A DNA stretch of 64,000 nucleotides from Physcomitrium patens (GCF_000002425.4 NC_037269.1:14109309-14173308), one strand, 5' to 3'. Shown: positions 9,442 to 22,765, counted from the stretch's first letter. The notes: generated by a model not told the origin, from the letters alone. A program made the numbers and translations.

Positions 9442-12400
9442 ATGCCCGTGGCCATTGACATGGGAATTTTAGACCCTAACCTCTTGCAGCTCCCGCAAGA
9501 CTTACCCTCATCTTCTGGCAATCTAGGTGCTGACAAGCTTCTTGACGATCTCTTCACTCAATGGCTTTCTCTTCCCGAAGCTCAACGCATGGTAACAATA
9601 AGTCTAAACCTCCATACCCATTTTTAGCATACAATAATAATATTATATTTACTACAATAATAATCTGCTTACGAAACCGGGAATTTAATGGAGTCCGTTC
9701 GTGGGCTTCACCACTCTGCGGTGGGCCAACTAGTAATAGTCTTCCGTTTCAAAGGCGTATGCTCAGCAAATAAACTGCTCCGACTAAAAGCAGAAATTGA
9801 TTGTATAAAATCAGGGTGTTTGATATCAAGTGTAGAAAATGCCTTCAATAGGTCGAACAGTGGCCTGAAAAATCTGCAGCAGGTTTCCCCGTAGCAGTTT
9901 TAACTTCCCAAGTCGTGTGATATATATCGACAAGCTGTACACACAACTTTGGTGGCAGTACGGATCATACTTTCAGGAGTTTCAAATTTTTGCTTTGGTA
10001 TATAGTGCCGAACTGGTCCCTGTTTGTAGCCTCCTTTACTTTCTGACTGACCTGCCATTTCTGATGGAAATCCCAACATTGATTTAGAAATATCTGCGTG
10101 CACGCAGACACACACACAGTATAAAACTGTCCGACGGGCCCGATATTAATATAAGTCGTTCTATGGAGAAAGTAAAACCTCGTGTTTCAGTGGTGGTTCA
10201 AGGACGGGATTCGTAGAATGCTTGTTCTGTGTGTAACTGTGACTCGCATTTCTAAAACTTCACTTTGTGCAACCAGGTCATGACTTTGATTCAAGAAGCT
10301 CATCCAGAAGCATCATGTGGAGATCAAGGCAGTCGCATTCAAACCTCGCCTTCATCCTTGTCAATAGATCCTCCGACACTTATGCATATTAAGGAGGGGT
10401 GTACTCCACCCTTGTCACCTCGCAGCCTTCCGCTTTCACCAAGGTCACAAAGGCGGTTGACTGGACATACCATCTCTACCTCCCCCTTAAGCAATAGTGA
10501 TCTTATTCGAGAATCAATTCCTCAGGTATCTCACAGGTTGGCCATGGACACCGACATACATCCTTCTTAAACACGAAGTTGATTGTATGGTTCGGGCCAC
10601 ACATTGCTGGATGATGTTGTAGTCTGGGAGAAGTTCTGATGGAGGACCACTGGGAGGCCTCTGAAAGCTAAGAGTACATATGGGTTTTATGAATTAGTGC
10701 TGCACATAGGGTTTCCTCGTAGATGTTTGTATTCGATTACTGTTGGATTTGTACAGATGTTTGGGCAGCAACACTCTTACAAAGGAGGGTGTTGACATTA
10801 GGCTTCGTAGAGTTTGCTAGAAAGACGGTCATCTGAATTCGTTCTGATAGATTGTTTCGAATGGTGGGTTACTTGATGAGCGCAGTTTTATTTTCCAAAA
10901 GGACCACCTACCTCAAAAGAAGCTTACTTTGAATGTTTAGATCGTGTTAATCGAATATTTTCTGGTTATCCCAATGGTCTTCCACTTTCTGGTATGTTTT
11001 CATCCTTATCAATTACTCCTTTATGTTTTGATGTAGACAATAACACGGTTTTCTGTGTTACTTGCTTTTTCCAGTTCTGTTTTGTTTCCAGAAGCTTTTG
11101 AACTCCTTGATGAAAAAGTTGCTATTGAGTATTTATGGATTTTCTTTTTTGTTATGTCTTTAGCATTCATGCCGGTTACGAAGGAGATTTGCAAGTTACC
11201 ATCATACTTTTCAAGCGTTTTATTCCAAAAGCTTGATATCAACAGGACTGGGCTAGTTACCAAGTATGCGCTAACCTTTCGTATCTGTAATGACAATGTT
11301 GATAGTCATCTTTCAAGTAAATGTTTTTTTGAATGGTGATTTGAGCTTCATAGAGACGGCCGATTTGCATTTATCATTTGAGGTTATCTGAAGTTTATTA
11401 TTTGCAAGGTGTCTACCTGAATCTTTTTGTTTGTATCGAACCTTGTAAGGCTTTTGGGCTATTGAGTTGCATGTTCCTATTATGATATTTTGCAGTTTTA
11501 CAAGATATAGCTATAGCATCTTTAGTTTAAGTGCATTATAATCTACATATATTGAGTTTAATTAAGAGAGGTTTACAATCGTTTACCCCATGATATAGGG
11601 AAAGGTTAATAAGCGACTGGCTTGATCAAAACATGCTTGTAGCTGATGGCGCGACACGCATCTTTACAGTTCTGAAGCAGCATGATACAGATTATCTAAC
11701 ACAGGTTATTTTCAAAGTTTCCATTGTTTACGCTATGTTGTCGTTTTAGACATTTCACGTCACCTGGGTTTCTTCTAATAATTTTCCTCCCAAGGTGAGG
11801 AACTAACGAGTATGATTTGCTGAGCAGGATGATTTTAGGCCCATATTGCGCGAGCTCTTATTAACACATCAAGGTCTGGAGTTTCTGCACGATACACCTG
11901 AGTTTCAAGATAGATATGGTACGTGATTCCGTCAAATGATAATATGATTGCTTCTGTTCAGTAGTTTACAAGGTTTTAGATCAGTTATTTGACAAACTTT
12001 TTGATTTTGCTCGTAGAATTGTTTTTATCCCTAATCCCTCTCACCCTCCCCCTACCCTACCCAGACCAAACGTTGAGGCAGGTGGGACTAAAATCTTCAA
12101 TGAAATGTAGTTCTGATGTTTTCCCATCTCTCTTTTGGGATGTGCGGTTGGTGGAATTTTGCAGCTGAAACAGTGATATTTAGAATCTTCTATCACTGTA
12201 ATAAGGGTGGCAATGGACGATTGCTGCTTAGAGAAATCAAGCGAAGCCATTTATTTGCTACCCTGCAGCAAGTGGATGTTGAAGAAGACATCAACAAAGT
12301 GTTGAAGTAAGTTCTCATGTGGTATTTTCAGATGTTGAGATATTTGAATGAGAATCTTTGTTCAGAGAGTCTTAGCTTTGGGGCTTCCTTGTTAGTACAC

Positions 12401-14001
12401 CTAACTGTGTGGATACGTGAACACGTGAATAGTGAGTTTACAGTAGCGAGGGATGAGAGCTTGGATCTTTTTGTCATATTCCAGTTTAGTATGCTAACAA
12501 AGACTATAATAATTGACCTTTGGATACATGTGGTGTGCGACGCAGCTATTTTTCATATGAACATTTCTATGTTATTTACTGCAAGTTTTGGGAGTTGGAC
12601 TCGGATCACGACTTTGTGATTGACAAGGATGACCTATTGCGATACGGTAACCACGCACTCACGTATCGTATCGTGGAGCGTATTTTCTCTCAGGTATGAA
12701 GCGCTTATCGTTGCTCTGCTTTCTGAGCTTTGAAAGCACGATATGGAAGCTGAATAGATCTTGGCATAGTGTAATGTTAAATCTTTAGTAACATCAGGGC
12801 ATATTTAGCTGTATACATGTAGGGAACACATACAATTTCATTCAAGGTATTGGTTTAGATTGCCTGCAGGCAACCTAATGCGCTTGAATTAGTGTTGGGC
12901 GTTTTCTTTTGCTTTACCGGACGTTGCCAACGGTAGCACCTTGTGAATGATAGGTTCCAAGGAGGTTTAGAAGCGGCGTTGAAGGAAAGATGGGGTATGA
13001 GGACTTCGTTTGGTTTATATTATCAGAAGAGGACAAGTCATCGGAGACCAGCCTCGAGTATTGGTGAGTTCGCCCTCCATTTTATTCTCTCTACTGTCTG
13101 TCAGCCGATGTCCCAAAGAAATGGCCATTGTGATTTTTATTTTTCTTAGTCTACGCTAACATTGGATAAGTTGTGGGACCAGGTTTAAGTGTGTGGACCT
13201 GGACTGTGATGGTGTAATCACTCCAAATGAAATGCATCATTTCTATGAAGAGCAGGTGCACCGGGTGGAGTGCATGGCGCAGGAGCCTGTTTTGTTTGAG
13301 GACATTGTTTGCCAAATGTCTGATATGATTAAACCTAAGGTAAGATGTGTACCTAATTTGATTTGTACACAGTACTGCTCTACTCAGAAAAACTGATAGG
13401 AAGGTGGCAGTATGTTTCTTTCTTTCTTTCTTTAATTATTTTTGACGATGAAGCCATGGAGATTAGATGCATATTTTCTTGCTTAATTTGTTACTGCTTT
13501 TCCTTCGGGGAATAATATCTTTTGCATCTTTGATTCTGGATTACAGAAGGACGGTCACTTAACACTCCGGGATTTGAAGAACTGCAAACTATCTGGAAAC
13601 TTTTTCAACATACTCTTTAATCTCAATAAATTCGTGGCATTTGAAACCAGGGATCCGTTTTTGATCAGAATGGTAAAGCAATTCAGACAGCACTATTTCC
13701 ATCAAATTGAGATTTGCCATATCTCAGCATGTTGCTTCAAATCCATATCACCTACTTTCAAACGCTTCGATTCATCTCCTGATAATTGTTCCCTGGTCAT
13801 CACATCTGCCTCGTTGACTTACCTATTTGGGTCCTAAAGTTCCGTTCCTTATGGTTGCAGGAAAGGGAAGATCCTACATTGACCGAATGGGACCGATTTG
13901 CGCATGCTGAGTACATCCGCCTGGCAATGGAGGAGGACGGTGAGGATGTTTTCATGGATGGCAGTGCTGAAGTCTTGGACGATGCCTTTGAATACTACTA
14001 A
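9442..14001 (+). CDS. Protein phosphatase 2A regulatory subunit B'' (EF-hand type), 541 aa
   Basis: B'' regulatory subunit that binds the PP2A A/C core and directs its substrate choice in a calcium-sensitive way. Twelve coding exons: 9442-9591, 10277-10525, 10886-10991, 11164-11263, 11599-11704, 11828-11918, 12165-12306, 12546-12693, 12954-13063, 13183-13339, 13547-13672 and 13861-14001, all in phase. The N-terminus ([21 protein letters not shown]) matches plant B''alpha/beta. The proline/serine linker has [15 protein letters not shown]. Two canonical EF-hand loops are visible: residues 333-344 ([12 protein letters not shown]) and 406-417 ([12 protein letters not shown]). Weaker EF-like loops are at 193-204 and 280-291. 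[14 protein letters not shown] and [15 protein letters not shown] are family signatures. The C-terminus ends [14 protein letters not shown] plus a short acidic tail. Length agrees with Arabidopsis B''alpha (about 540). TON2/FASS, the divergent B'' type, is less similar. Confidence 0.96.
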
Positions 14002-15296
14002 CCAGCTGAAGTATGTTCTTTTCCATTTTTTGTAGCTGGGGAGACCAAGGTTCTTACATCCTATAATGTCGTCGTGCTTGTCATTGTGCAAGCCAGGTGT
14101 CTATTGATCGAAATACTGGGTGATAAGCACCAACTTGACATGCCACTGCACTGAGAGTTCATGATGTGCACTCCAGTCTTCTTCTCAGGGCTGCAGTCGA
14201 GCGGAATTTTCCGAAGCAGAAGCCCTACTTGTACAGGATTCCCACTTTTCTTTTTTGTGTCCATGGATTGGTCACTCTAGTGAGGATTCAAATACGAGAT
14301 TAGCTTAAGTTGAAATAGGATCCAACAAACTTCGTGTTAGTCGTTGGATAACACTTCCATTTTAAATGGGACGATCTGGATGAAATCTATAAACATGGTA
14401 TTCCTTGTCGATGAATGCGCATCTGAAGTAAAAAACATTGTGGACAGAATTCATAATTCGTGAATAAAATTCACTTTCGATCTAGTTATTGGGAAAGTTT
14501 CGGAATATTACTTGTGCCTTAAGTTTTGTACTCAAACATACCCTCCTCTACTTGTAACTTGCTGTAACATGTGCTAACTTGGTCATTTCACTGTTACCAT
14601 GTAGATATTACTCATTTGCCAGGTAACTTGCACTATCTACACGAAACTATGTGACTATCTGTGGCAGCATGATGACAATTAGTTTTATCCCGCTGATTGT
14701 TGGTCACTCAGACAGTCTGCAATTTTTACAAGTCATATGCTCCGACCAAATGTTTAAAAACTATAACCTGTTCAACTCCTGTGAGAATCACCGTATCGAT
14801 ACAGATCGCGCCCCAATAATATATGCAAATAACACCATTCCAAATGTAAACTGAAGTCAGTGTCTCCTCAAAGAAATGGGGAGCCGCTGTTTCTCTTTCA
14901 TAATTGTAGCAGTCAACGATTTGCCTCCCCCATCACATCTGCAGCTAGCTGACACAGTAGGCAATAAGGCAAGCCACATCCAAATCTTAAACTAGCTCCA
15001 ACTCTAAAGCTGTATATAATCAACAGTATGTAACCAATAATCCTATTTTCACGAACACCTAACATACCCTAAACTCAGAAGGTAGCCTGCAAAACTAAGC
15101 AAAAAATGACACTGTCCCTTCGCCGATGTTGGCTGCTAATCAAAACACCATAAATGGAGCAATCCCGTAACCCGTTACAGATTATTAAATATATACCGAA
15201 CCTAATGTAAGCATCACGAGTTAAATAAGCCATCTATTGGTAGCGTAAGGTAGAAAATAGATTGGTAAATGAAAACAAGGGCGCATTAAACTAAAA
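14002..15296. other. Convergent intergenic region / 3'UTRs
   Basis: About 1.3 kb lies between the PP2A B'' stop (+) and the ACBP-kelch stop (-). It contains no frame with a recognisable domain and should hold both 3'UTRs. Confidence 0.5.
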
Positions 15297-18200
15297 CTAA
15301 TCGTATCTAGAGGCAGGAGGGGCGCCTGCTAGCCAACCCCAAACACCAACCTTACTATCTTTTTGAGATGCTTCATTTGCTGCTCTTTCAGAAACAGCCA
15401 TCTGTCGATGAAGCAGGTCCAGCTCCTTCTGTAAAGCCTCCATAGAAAGCAACTTCTGTCTCAACTCTGCAATCTCAACTTCAAGACGGAAGGACCTGGA
15501 TTGCTCGCCTTGCAGCTGACTACGAACCAACAGCAGCTCCTGCTCCACATCGGCCAACGAAGAAAGGGCGGCAGCGTTTTCCACTTTGAGCTTCTCCACC
15601 TCAGCTTGTGCAGCCCCAACTGCCATTCGCAACTGCTCGAGTTCATCATTTCGAAAACGCTGTTCAATTTCATCATTTGGGGGAGCTTCTCTTCTAGACG
15701 TGGATGGTGAATCTTCTTTCGAGACAACTTTCGCATCTGATTCTTCGTCCAGGGCACTTGACTCAATAATCTCCTCAGAATCAGATGATGAGCCTTCCTC
15801 ATTGAGTGACGTGGTATTTTGCTCGGTCGCCTCCACTGGAGGCACCTGGTTTACTATTTCTGGTAACAGTGCTGGTCCCAGAATATAAGCGTGTACCTCA
15901 TTACTGAAATAGCCATTATATCCACCAAATGCCAATAAAGCGTTTTCCGCGACTTCAACACTCAGGCCCTCGCTGGCTGTGGCACTGGTAACCTGAACAA
16001 CATCCTCAACGGACCACGACAGAGTCGCCATATTTAGGACCAAGGTCTCAGAAATAGCACCTGTATTATCCCCACCTCCAACGACATACCAATTATCCCC
16101 ATGAGTTGCACCAGCGTGTCCTGCCCTTGGTCTTGGTACTATTCCTTTCGTAGGCACCAGTGCCCACTCCATGGTCTCAAGGTCAAGTGCATGCAGATCA
16201 TTGTAACAATCAGAATGCGAGCCACCTCCAAATACAAAGATACACGAATCTCTATACGCCGTTGCCACATGATCAGCCCGTGGAGATGGACAGGCTCCAG
16301 ATGCAATTACCGACTTCCAAGTCATTGTTTCCAAATCTAGAATATTAAGATCATTGAATAATCGCCGTTTCAGATCTTCCCCTCCAAACATGTACAACTG
16401 TGTTCCAATTAGAGTCACCGAATGTCCTCCGCGAGAAACAGGTGCTTGACCATAAACGCTCAACTTCGTCCAGGATAAGGAGTGGATGTCAAAAGAATGA
16501 ACAGTAACAGTCTCGGCGGCAGGTTTAGCGTGGCCTCCAACTACAAGGAGCAGCTCTTTCCACCTTATGAGTCTGTGTCCAGCACATTGAGGAAGCCAGG
16601 GCTGAAGAGGATCCTGCTTCGAGGAGAAAGGAGACTGTGGAACTCTGGTGTCCACCTTTGACCAAGTCAATGTTTTCAGATCAAGCACCTGTACGTCGTT
16701 CAAGTAGCGGCCATTGTGATTCCCCCCGATTACATAAAGCTTACCTTCCACTACCGCCGCTGAATGTTGATATCGTGCAAGTGGCTTACGACCCGTAACA
16801 TTTACTGGGACCCATTCTCGGTAGGATGTGATTGCATCGATACCTTCGGCAACTGGCTCATCCATCTCAGGCAATTTGGGTATCTCGCTTTCATTTAGCT
16901 CGTTGTTTTCTTCGAGCAATGGCATAACTTCATCTTGTACATGCTTTTCTTTACTAACAACTGAATCCGACGCCTTGGACAGGGTAGGCACGTTTTTCTC
17001 CAACAGCAGCTTGGTAAGTTCCTTAGAAGCAGACTCAACGGCCGCTGAGTCTTCTAGAGCCCGTAAATTAAGAGTTCGCTCTTTCGCATACCAGTTAGGG
17101 TCTATACCTTCCACAGTCCGAACGAAAAGTCTCATAGCTTCCAAGGAGTTCATATTCCCCAAATGATTCCAACTTGTCCATTTTACATGTTCAACCACAT
17201 TCCAACCCCAAGGCTTTTTTACTGTACAAGGCCCCAAAGTTGCCTGCTTGTAGAGCGCAAATAGGATAAGCCGAGTTTCATCTGGTAAAACCTCTGATAA
17301 ACGCTGCGTGGAACTGAAAGGAGGGTACCAACGTACACAAACATTAGTAAGAGGATTCAAACCTACGAAGTAAGAAACTATACCCTGTTCAGAGGCGCGG
17401 GTATTGCTAATCGGTTCTCAAAACATTTGGACTAGGAACATTATCCATTCCAACCTCACAGATGCATCTACGACAGCATCTCAAGTATGCACTGCAATAA
17501 GTAGGGAGTAATCTGTGAATTCATGAAAGTAAACTAACTGGCAATAAAATTCGAAATTAAATTAGACAATCGAAAACGTTCTAGAAACAGAATTATCAGC
17601 ATCTCTTTCGATTCAGTGTGATTTAGCTCCAGGAATTTTAAAAAAAAACGTCGATGAATAAAGCGAAAATAAATCCGAAAATGTTTTTTTTCAATAAAAC
17701 TGCGTTCCTTCATTTAAAAGACTAATAATTCGAACGGCTCACAGTTCAGTAATTCTGGAATAATGCTAGAAAACACACATTCTGTCCAGATATGAATCTG
17801 AACGGCTCGTCCATCAGCAATTTAAAGTACGGATCTGCCAACGAAGCCCAGGAATCCCAATCTTAAGTCCGTAACTTAACACCCCTTCAACACCGCAACC
17901 TGACAAAAATTGCTCACGAAAAATCATCACGAAAGTAGACAATTATGAAGAAACCATTTCAGCGCTCACCAACTTAAGTCAGGCTCTGTTTTACTCGACA
18001 GTTGTAGCAATATCAAGCTTTCCAGATGCACGTACATTAACCAACGGTTGTTCACGAGTGAGAGCGCAGGAAAATGTGCTTACCAAGTGTACTCAAGCAC
18101 AATTCACAGCTACGAAACGCCGGCGAACATGAAAACAATGCATCATGCTGTAAACAAACTCACCAGCAATATACCGACCAAAACCAGAAAATCTAAATTA

Positions 18201-18451
18201 GAAATATATATATTTAAAAAAAAAACGGCATTCATAAAAATTAATCCCCGCACAGCTCCGATATCGCACCAGCATTGCACCCCCACATTCATTCAGCAAA
18301 GAGTGAGCCAGTTCGGAGGGAGACCTTACAGCGAGCGGCTGGAAGTGGAAGAGGGAGACGACGGTGAAGAGGAAGAAGAAAATCCTGCGAACTCCGCTGC
18401 AGCGTGGAAACGATCTGGATACGGTAGCTGCGCCATGGGCAACGTGTCCAT
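15297..18451 (-). CDS. Acyl-CoA-binding domain protein with kelch repeats and C-terminal coiled coil (ACBP4/5-like), 743 aa
   Basis: Plant class IV acyl-CoA-binding protein: the ACB domain binds long-chain acyl-CoA esters, and the kelch propeller mediates protein contacts, usually in cytosol. Two coding exons on the minus strand: 18330-18451 and 15297-17406, joined in phase 2 across a 923-base intron. Exon 1 encodes the start of the ACB fold (LPYPDRFHAAAEFAGF, residues 9-24). Exon 2 continues it (VSYFVGLNP, ALYKQATLGPC, KPWGWNVVEHVKWTSWNHLG, SLEAMRLFVRTVE). An acidic linker follows to about residue 235. The kelch repeats run from about 237 to 551 (YQHSAAVVEGKLYVIGGNHN, GHSVTLIGTQLYMFGGED, HVATAYRDSCIFVFGGGSH, HAGATHGDNWYVVGGGDN, ALLAFGGYNGYFSNEVH). 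A Glu/Leu-rich coiled coil spans about 620-726. Oddities: the ACB domain seems to carry an insertion between the YPDRF helix and the QATLGPC helix, and almost the whole protein sits in one 2.1-kb exon. Confidence 0.93.
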
Positions 18452-18995
18452 GGCCGAAGCTAGGCAGGCTCCGCTGGTTCAATTCCTCCCTCCCTCCTCT
18501 TTCTGCTGCTGCAGCTGCTGCTATTGCTCCCCTCGTGCCATGCCATCGCCATAGCCACGATTAGGGCTTCTCTATTGGAAGGGATGAAGTTCCCGCGTTC
18601 CCTTCGCGAGTTCCCTCCATTCACGTACTTTATGCCACTCCTAGGCTGCAGGTTGTCACGTTCCCATGACGTGGTCCGGCGCCAGAACATAATTAAATTA
18701 AAGTGCCCGCGTGGCAGTATCTTTTTTGCCACGATGGCACGTTGCCCTTCAGGAGGGAGGGTGTGAGTGAATGCTTGGTAATCTGGAGCCTCGCCCTTCA
18801 TTTGCCTTGCATTTTCTTACATGGGGTTCTCAGTGGCGTTCACTCCAGGACATAAACTCTCTTTATAAGAGATTTATTGCTAGAGGGAAATGAAAATGAA
18901 CATGAAAATGACCCATTTTCAAGCTCAGTATCCTTCATTAAATTAGTTTAAAATAACTTTTAAAAATAACGATAACATATACATATATGCAAATA
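18452..18995. promoter_or_regulatory. Upstream region of the ACBP-kelch gene
   Basis: Promoter and 5'UTR should lie here, because the gene starts at 18451 on the minus strand. Composition is moderately GC-rich to about 18790 and then turns AT-rich. I identified no specific element. Opposite-strand frames here are chance. Confidence 0.4.
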
Positions 18996-19589
18996 GGGAG
19001 TTACGGAGTTGCTAAAGCAACACTCCCATGTTGTTAATGCAACACCCCCTTGGGTTCTTGTGATTAATTTAGTCCATCCCTCATCCTCAATCTTTGGCCC
19101 TCCATCTTTGTTTCATGTCTCTAGGCCCCCGTTCCCAACCCATGTTCCTTGTCTCAACTCCTTGTTCATGTTCCTTATCATTGTAAATAGAAACATTAAC
19201 CTTGAATAAAGTTGTTTTTTGTAAAATTGTTTTGTGACTAAAACATTGCTAATGTTGAATTCTAAACTTTTAATTGCAATTAAGAAATATTACATCTTAT
19301 TTTAATGCAAAGATTGTTGCATTACTTGATTGTGTTCTCTGTACAAATTGTGGAGGTCTTTTGAAATAGACATCATGTATAAAATCCATGGTTGAAGGCT
19401 TCAAGGTTGATTTCTTGAGTAAGAAACATGAATTGCTTTGAAAGTTGTATATCATTTTCTAAAAAATGGAAACATAACAAGGGACAGGCATTAGGAACAA
19501 GAATGGAGGGGGGGGGGGGGTGTGTGTGTGAGTTGGGACAAGACTAGGGATAGACTGAAATCATCATGAGAACCTAAGAAGATGTCATG

Positions 19590-19594
19590 ATAAT
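19590..19594. repeat. Target site duplication, left copy (ATAAT)
   Basis: ATAAT directly precedes the 5' LTR and is repeated at 25434-25438 directly after the 3' LTR. Confidence 0.9.
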
Positions 19595-19865
19595 TATTGA
19601 GATCATTAAATGTAGTCGGCGCTCTCCATAATATTTACTGTAGATTATAGTAATTACTGTAGCTATAGTATTTAGAGTCTAGTAAAGAAGTACTATTAAT
19701 CCTCTCACTTTTCTCTTCTTGTATACGAGACACAACCAGATCAATAGATTTGTGTGTGTGAAGCTCTCTCTCCTTAGAAACCCTCTTATGTATATGACTT
19801 ACTACTACTCTTATGTGTGTGTATGACTTACTATTACTCTTGTGTCTTTCTAAACATTCTCAATA
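19595..19865 (+). repeat. 5' LTR of the Copia element
   Basis: 271 bases. It begins TATTGAGATC and ends TTCTCAATA, both ends carrying a G-to-A or C-to-T change relative to the 3' LTR termini. It holds promoter and polyadenylation signals of the element, though I could not place a TATA box with confidence. The bases after it (CGTTATCAACACGA, from 19866) occupy the primer-binding-site position; the matching tRNA is not resolved. Confidence 0.93.
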
Positions 19866-20090
19866 CGTTATCAACACGACTCTATTCTACACACTATCAT
19901 AATTTTTTGCTCTAGTCTTTGACTCTTCAAACCTGTTGCTACCCTTTCTCAGTGTCTGCCTCATGATCTTGTTCTTCTTAGTGGCCCTTCCCACATTAGC
20001 TTGCTTAGAGCACTTGTTCCACTCTTTGCCCTGCTTGCTTAGAATACTTGATCCAGTCCAATTCTACCCAGCTTGTTCCCTGCTCCCTGT

Positions 20091-20194
20091 TGCCGCCAAA
20101 TAGCCACCAAACCTACCACTGCCACCCTGTCGCCATTGACGTTGCCGCCAAATAGCCCCCAAACCTACCACTGCCACCCTGTCGCCATTGACGT
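20091..20194 (+). repeat. 52-base tandem duplication in the Copia leader
   Basis: A 52-base unit starting TGCCGCCAAATAGCC occurs twice in tandem (from 20091 and from 20143), with one difference noticed (CCACC versus CCCCC). It lies between the 5' LTR and gag, in C-rich DNA unlike the AT-rich rest of the element. Confidence 0.85.
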
Positions 20195-20305
20195 TGTCGC
20201 CCGCCTTTGCCTGCCATTGACCGTCACCACCCGTCATTGCCAACTTGCTGCCCTGCTGTTCTGCTGCCTTATTGCTGTTCTGCTGCCTTAATCTATAATC
20301 TCTTT

Positions 20306-20336
<31 letters not shown>

Positions 20337-20437
20337 TTCAAGTTCAAGTTTATCATTTTATTTGACTTTATATTTTAAGGTACGTTTTATTCAATTTTTC
20401 TACTTGATCTTGTATTTTCTTTATAGATTTATTTATA

Positions 20438-21596
20438 ATGAGTGCTTCAACATCTTCAATTGCTTCTACTATGGTTCCAACTATTACTAGTGCATCCCAA
20501 CATTTTCAAGCTCTTTTATTTCCACCATTGACTGTGGATGGAAACAATTATCTATTATGGGAAAAAATGGCAAAAACAAATTTATTTGTAAAACAACTCT
20601 CGAATGCCATTATATTTGAAGAATCTCCTACAACAAGTATTTTTATATCTCCCACTATTCGTTGGAAAGCACTTCTTCTCCTTCATTGTCATCTTGTACC
20701 TGCATTACAATATCAATATTTGAAAATAGAAGATCCTGTAAAACTTTGGAAGAATCTTAAATCTAGGTTTGATCATCAAAAGGCCATTTTTCTTCCATGT
20801 GCATGTCATAATTGGACACATTTACGTATCTTGAATTTTCTAAATTTAAATGCTTTCAATAGTGAAATGTATAGTATTGTCTCACAATTACGATTGTATG
20901 GACAAAGCATTTCTGAAGAAGAAATGATTGAGAAAACTCTCTCTACATTTCTTCATGTATCTGCTGTACTTGCACAACAATACAAGAACATGAAATTTTA
21001 GAGTTATTCTGATCTCATGTCCTATCTACTTCTTGTGGAGAAGCAAAATGAGCTACTCTTGCAGAATGCGAAAGCTGGTCCTATTGGAACTACACTTCTA
21101 GAATCTCATGCATTTAATATTTTAAAGTCTAAGAAGAAATTATATAAACATGGGAAACATGCTCATAAATATCAGGGTAGTCATAGTCAAGACCAGTTCT
21201 ACCCATATGGAAAGAATAAACGTTCTACTATTAATTATAATAGAAAACAAAAATCAAAGATGCATTCTTCCCATAAGTGCGGAATGATTGGACATTTAGC
21301 ACATGCATGCCATACTTCAGAATATTTTATAAAAATGTTCCAAGAAAATAAGAAATTACGAGATGAGGCTCGTGAAGTTCATACCATAGATGCGTCCATG
21401 GATTCAATTGGTGTTGATGACTTAGAGGCTTATATGAATGATAGAACCTCTAATGATGAATCAAATGATGGGCTCATTGATTTTGCAACAACATATACTA
21501 TCTTACAAGATAGACGATTTTTTATTGAAAAACCTTCAACTTGGCAAACTAAAAATATGATGACCATGGCTGGAACAAATGCGTTTTGTTTCTAAG
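20438..21596 (+). pseudogene. Copia gag and start of protease region, broken
   Basis: Two frames (20438-21001 and 21017-21595) separated by a stop together cover the gag capsid-like region and the nucleocapsid. The first contains a retrotransposon gag-type segment (LTVDGNNYLLWEKM, then KLWKNLKSRF). The second has a degenerate zinc knuckle, HKCGMIGHLAHAC, in which the first cysteine of CX2CX4HX4C is serine. Its end resembles the aspartic protease active-site region of Copia elements (DFATTYTILQD), with the usual residue after the aspartate changed. It is not functional. Confidence 0.85.
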
Positions 21597-21607
21597 AGGG
21601 CACAATA

Positions 21608-22765
21608 ATGGTAAAATTACCTGTGGCTTCCATCATAAAATATAAACATGCGATGTTTGCACCTTTAGCACCTCAGAGTCTGATCAGCTACCGAGATGTG
21701 TGTATTAATGGTTATCACCTCTCGACCGCCACTTTAAATAGAAAAGAGGTTTTGATTCTTGCGAAGAACCATAAAGTTGTTGAAAAAGCTTTTGCTATAG
21801 AAAATGGTTTATATTGAATTGTGATTTGGCCTCCCATTATATTTAATTTTGCATCATTTATCTCAAAGAGTCGTGTTTTTCTTTGGCATGGACAATTGGC
21901 ACATCCATGATCCACATTATTTAGAAAGATCATTCCATGTCTAACTAGGCACAATTTAAAGCCTACAGATGTAGAGTCTATGGAATTATGTCCTGCATGC
22001 GTTCAAGGTAAAATGATTACTCGGCCTTCAATTTGGAAACTTCTACAAGAATTACCACCAATGCTTGAAAGATTGCATGGTGATATTTGTGGTCCTATTA
22101 ATCTAATATCAGGACCATTTCATTATTTTTTGGTCCTTGTTAATGCATCAGGTAAACAATCACATGTTTCATTATTATCAACTCGAAACATGGTGTTTGC
22201 CAATCTTATATCTATGCTTATTTACTTTCAGGCACATTTTCCTGATTATTCTATAAAAATATTGCGTATGGATAATGCAAAAGAATTTGCATCAAAGTCT
22301 TTTGAAGATTATTGTACTGCAACAAGAATCGAGTTGACAAATTGTGTTCCATATGAACATGCTCAAAATGGACTTGCAGAGTCATTTATAAAGCATATAC
22401 AACTCATTATTCGGCTACTCCTCCTTCACGCAAATCTACTTGCAACTATGTGGGATCATGCAGTTTTACATGCTGCAGCATTAATACGCCTCTGCCCTTC
22501 TTCTCTTGAAATTGTTTCACCACATGAGCTCATTTCGGGTCGTATTCCAAATGTATCTCACTTACGAGTATTTGGTTGTCGTACTTGGATTCCAGTACCA
22601 GAACCTCAACAGCGTACCATTGGAGCTCATCGACAAGAAGGCATATATGTTGGTTTTGATTCATCTAGCATTATTCGTATTGTTGATCCATCAACTAGCA
22701 CATTATTACGTGCATGTTTGCAAAATAGCCGTTTTGAAGAAAATGTATTCCTATTTCTTCAATGA
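21608..22765 (+). pseudogene. Copia pre-integrase and integrase region, broken
   Basis: A fragment at 21608-21817 and a longer frame at 21980-22765 cover the gag-pre-integrase and integrase domains. The integrase core keeps residues in the places expected for its D,D,E triad: aspartate in LHGDICGPI, aspartate in RMDNAKEF and glutamate in NGLAESF. The frame is interrupted between the zinc-binding and core parts and ends at a stop in 22763-22765. It is not functional as encoded. Confidence 0.88.

Noticed and set aside
15461-17166. Several 60-117 codon frames on both strands
   Set aside because: They lie inside the ACBP-kelch exon and are shadows of its frame.
17360-17360. A protein start at 17360 for the kelch protein
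   Set aside because: That codon is TTG and lies inside the ACB domain; the true first exon with ATG is at 18330-18451.
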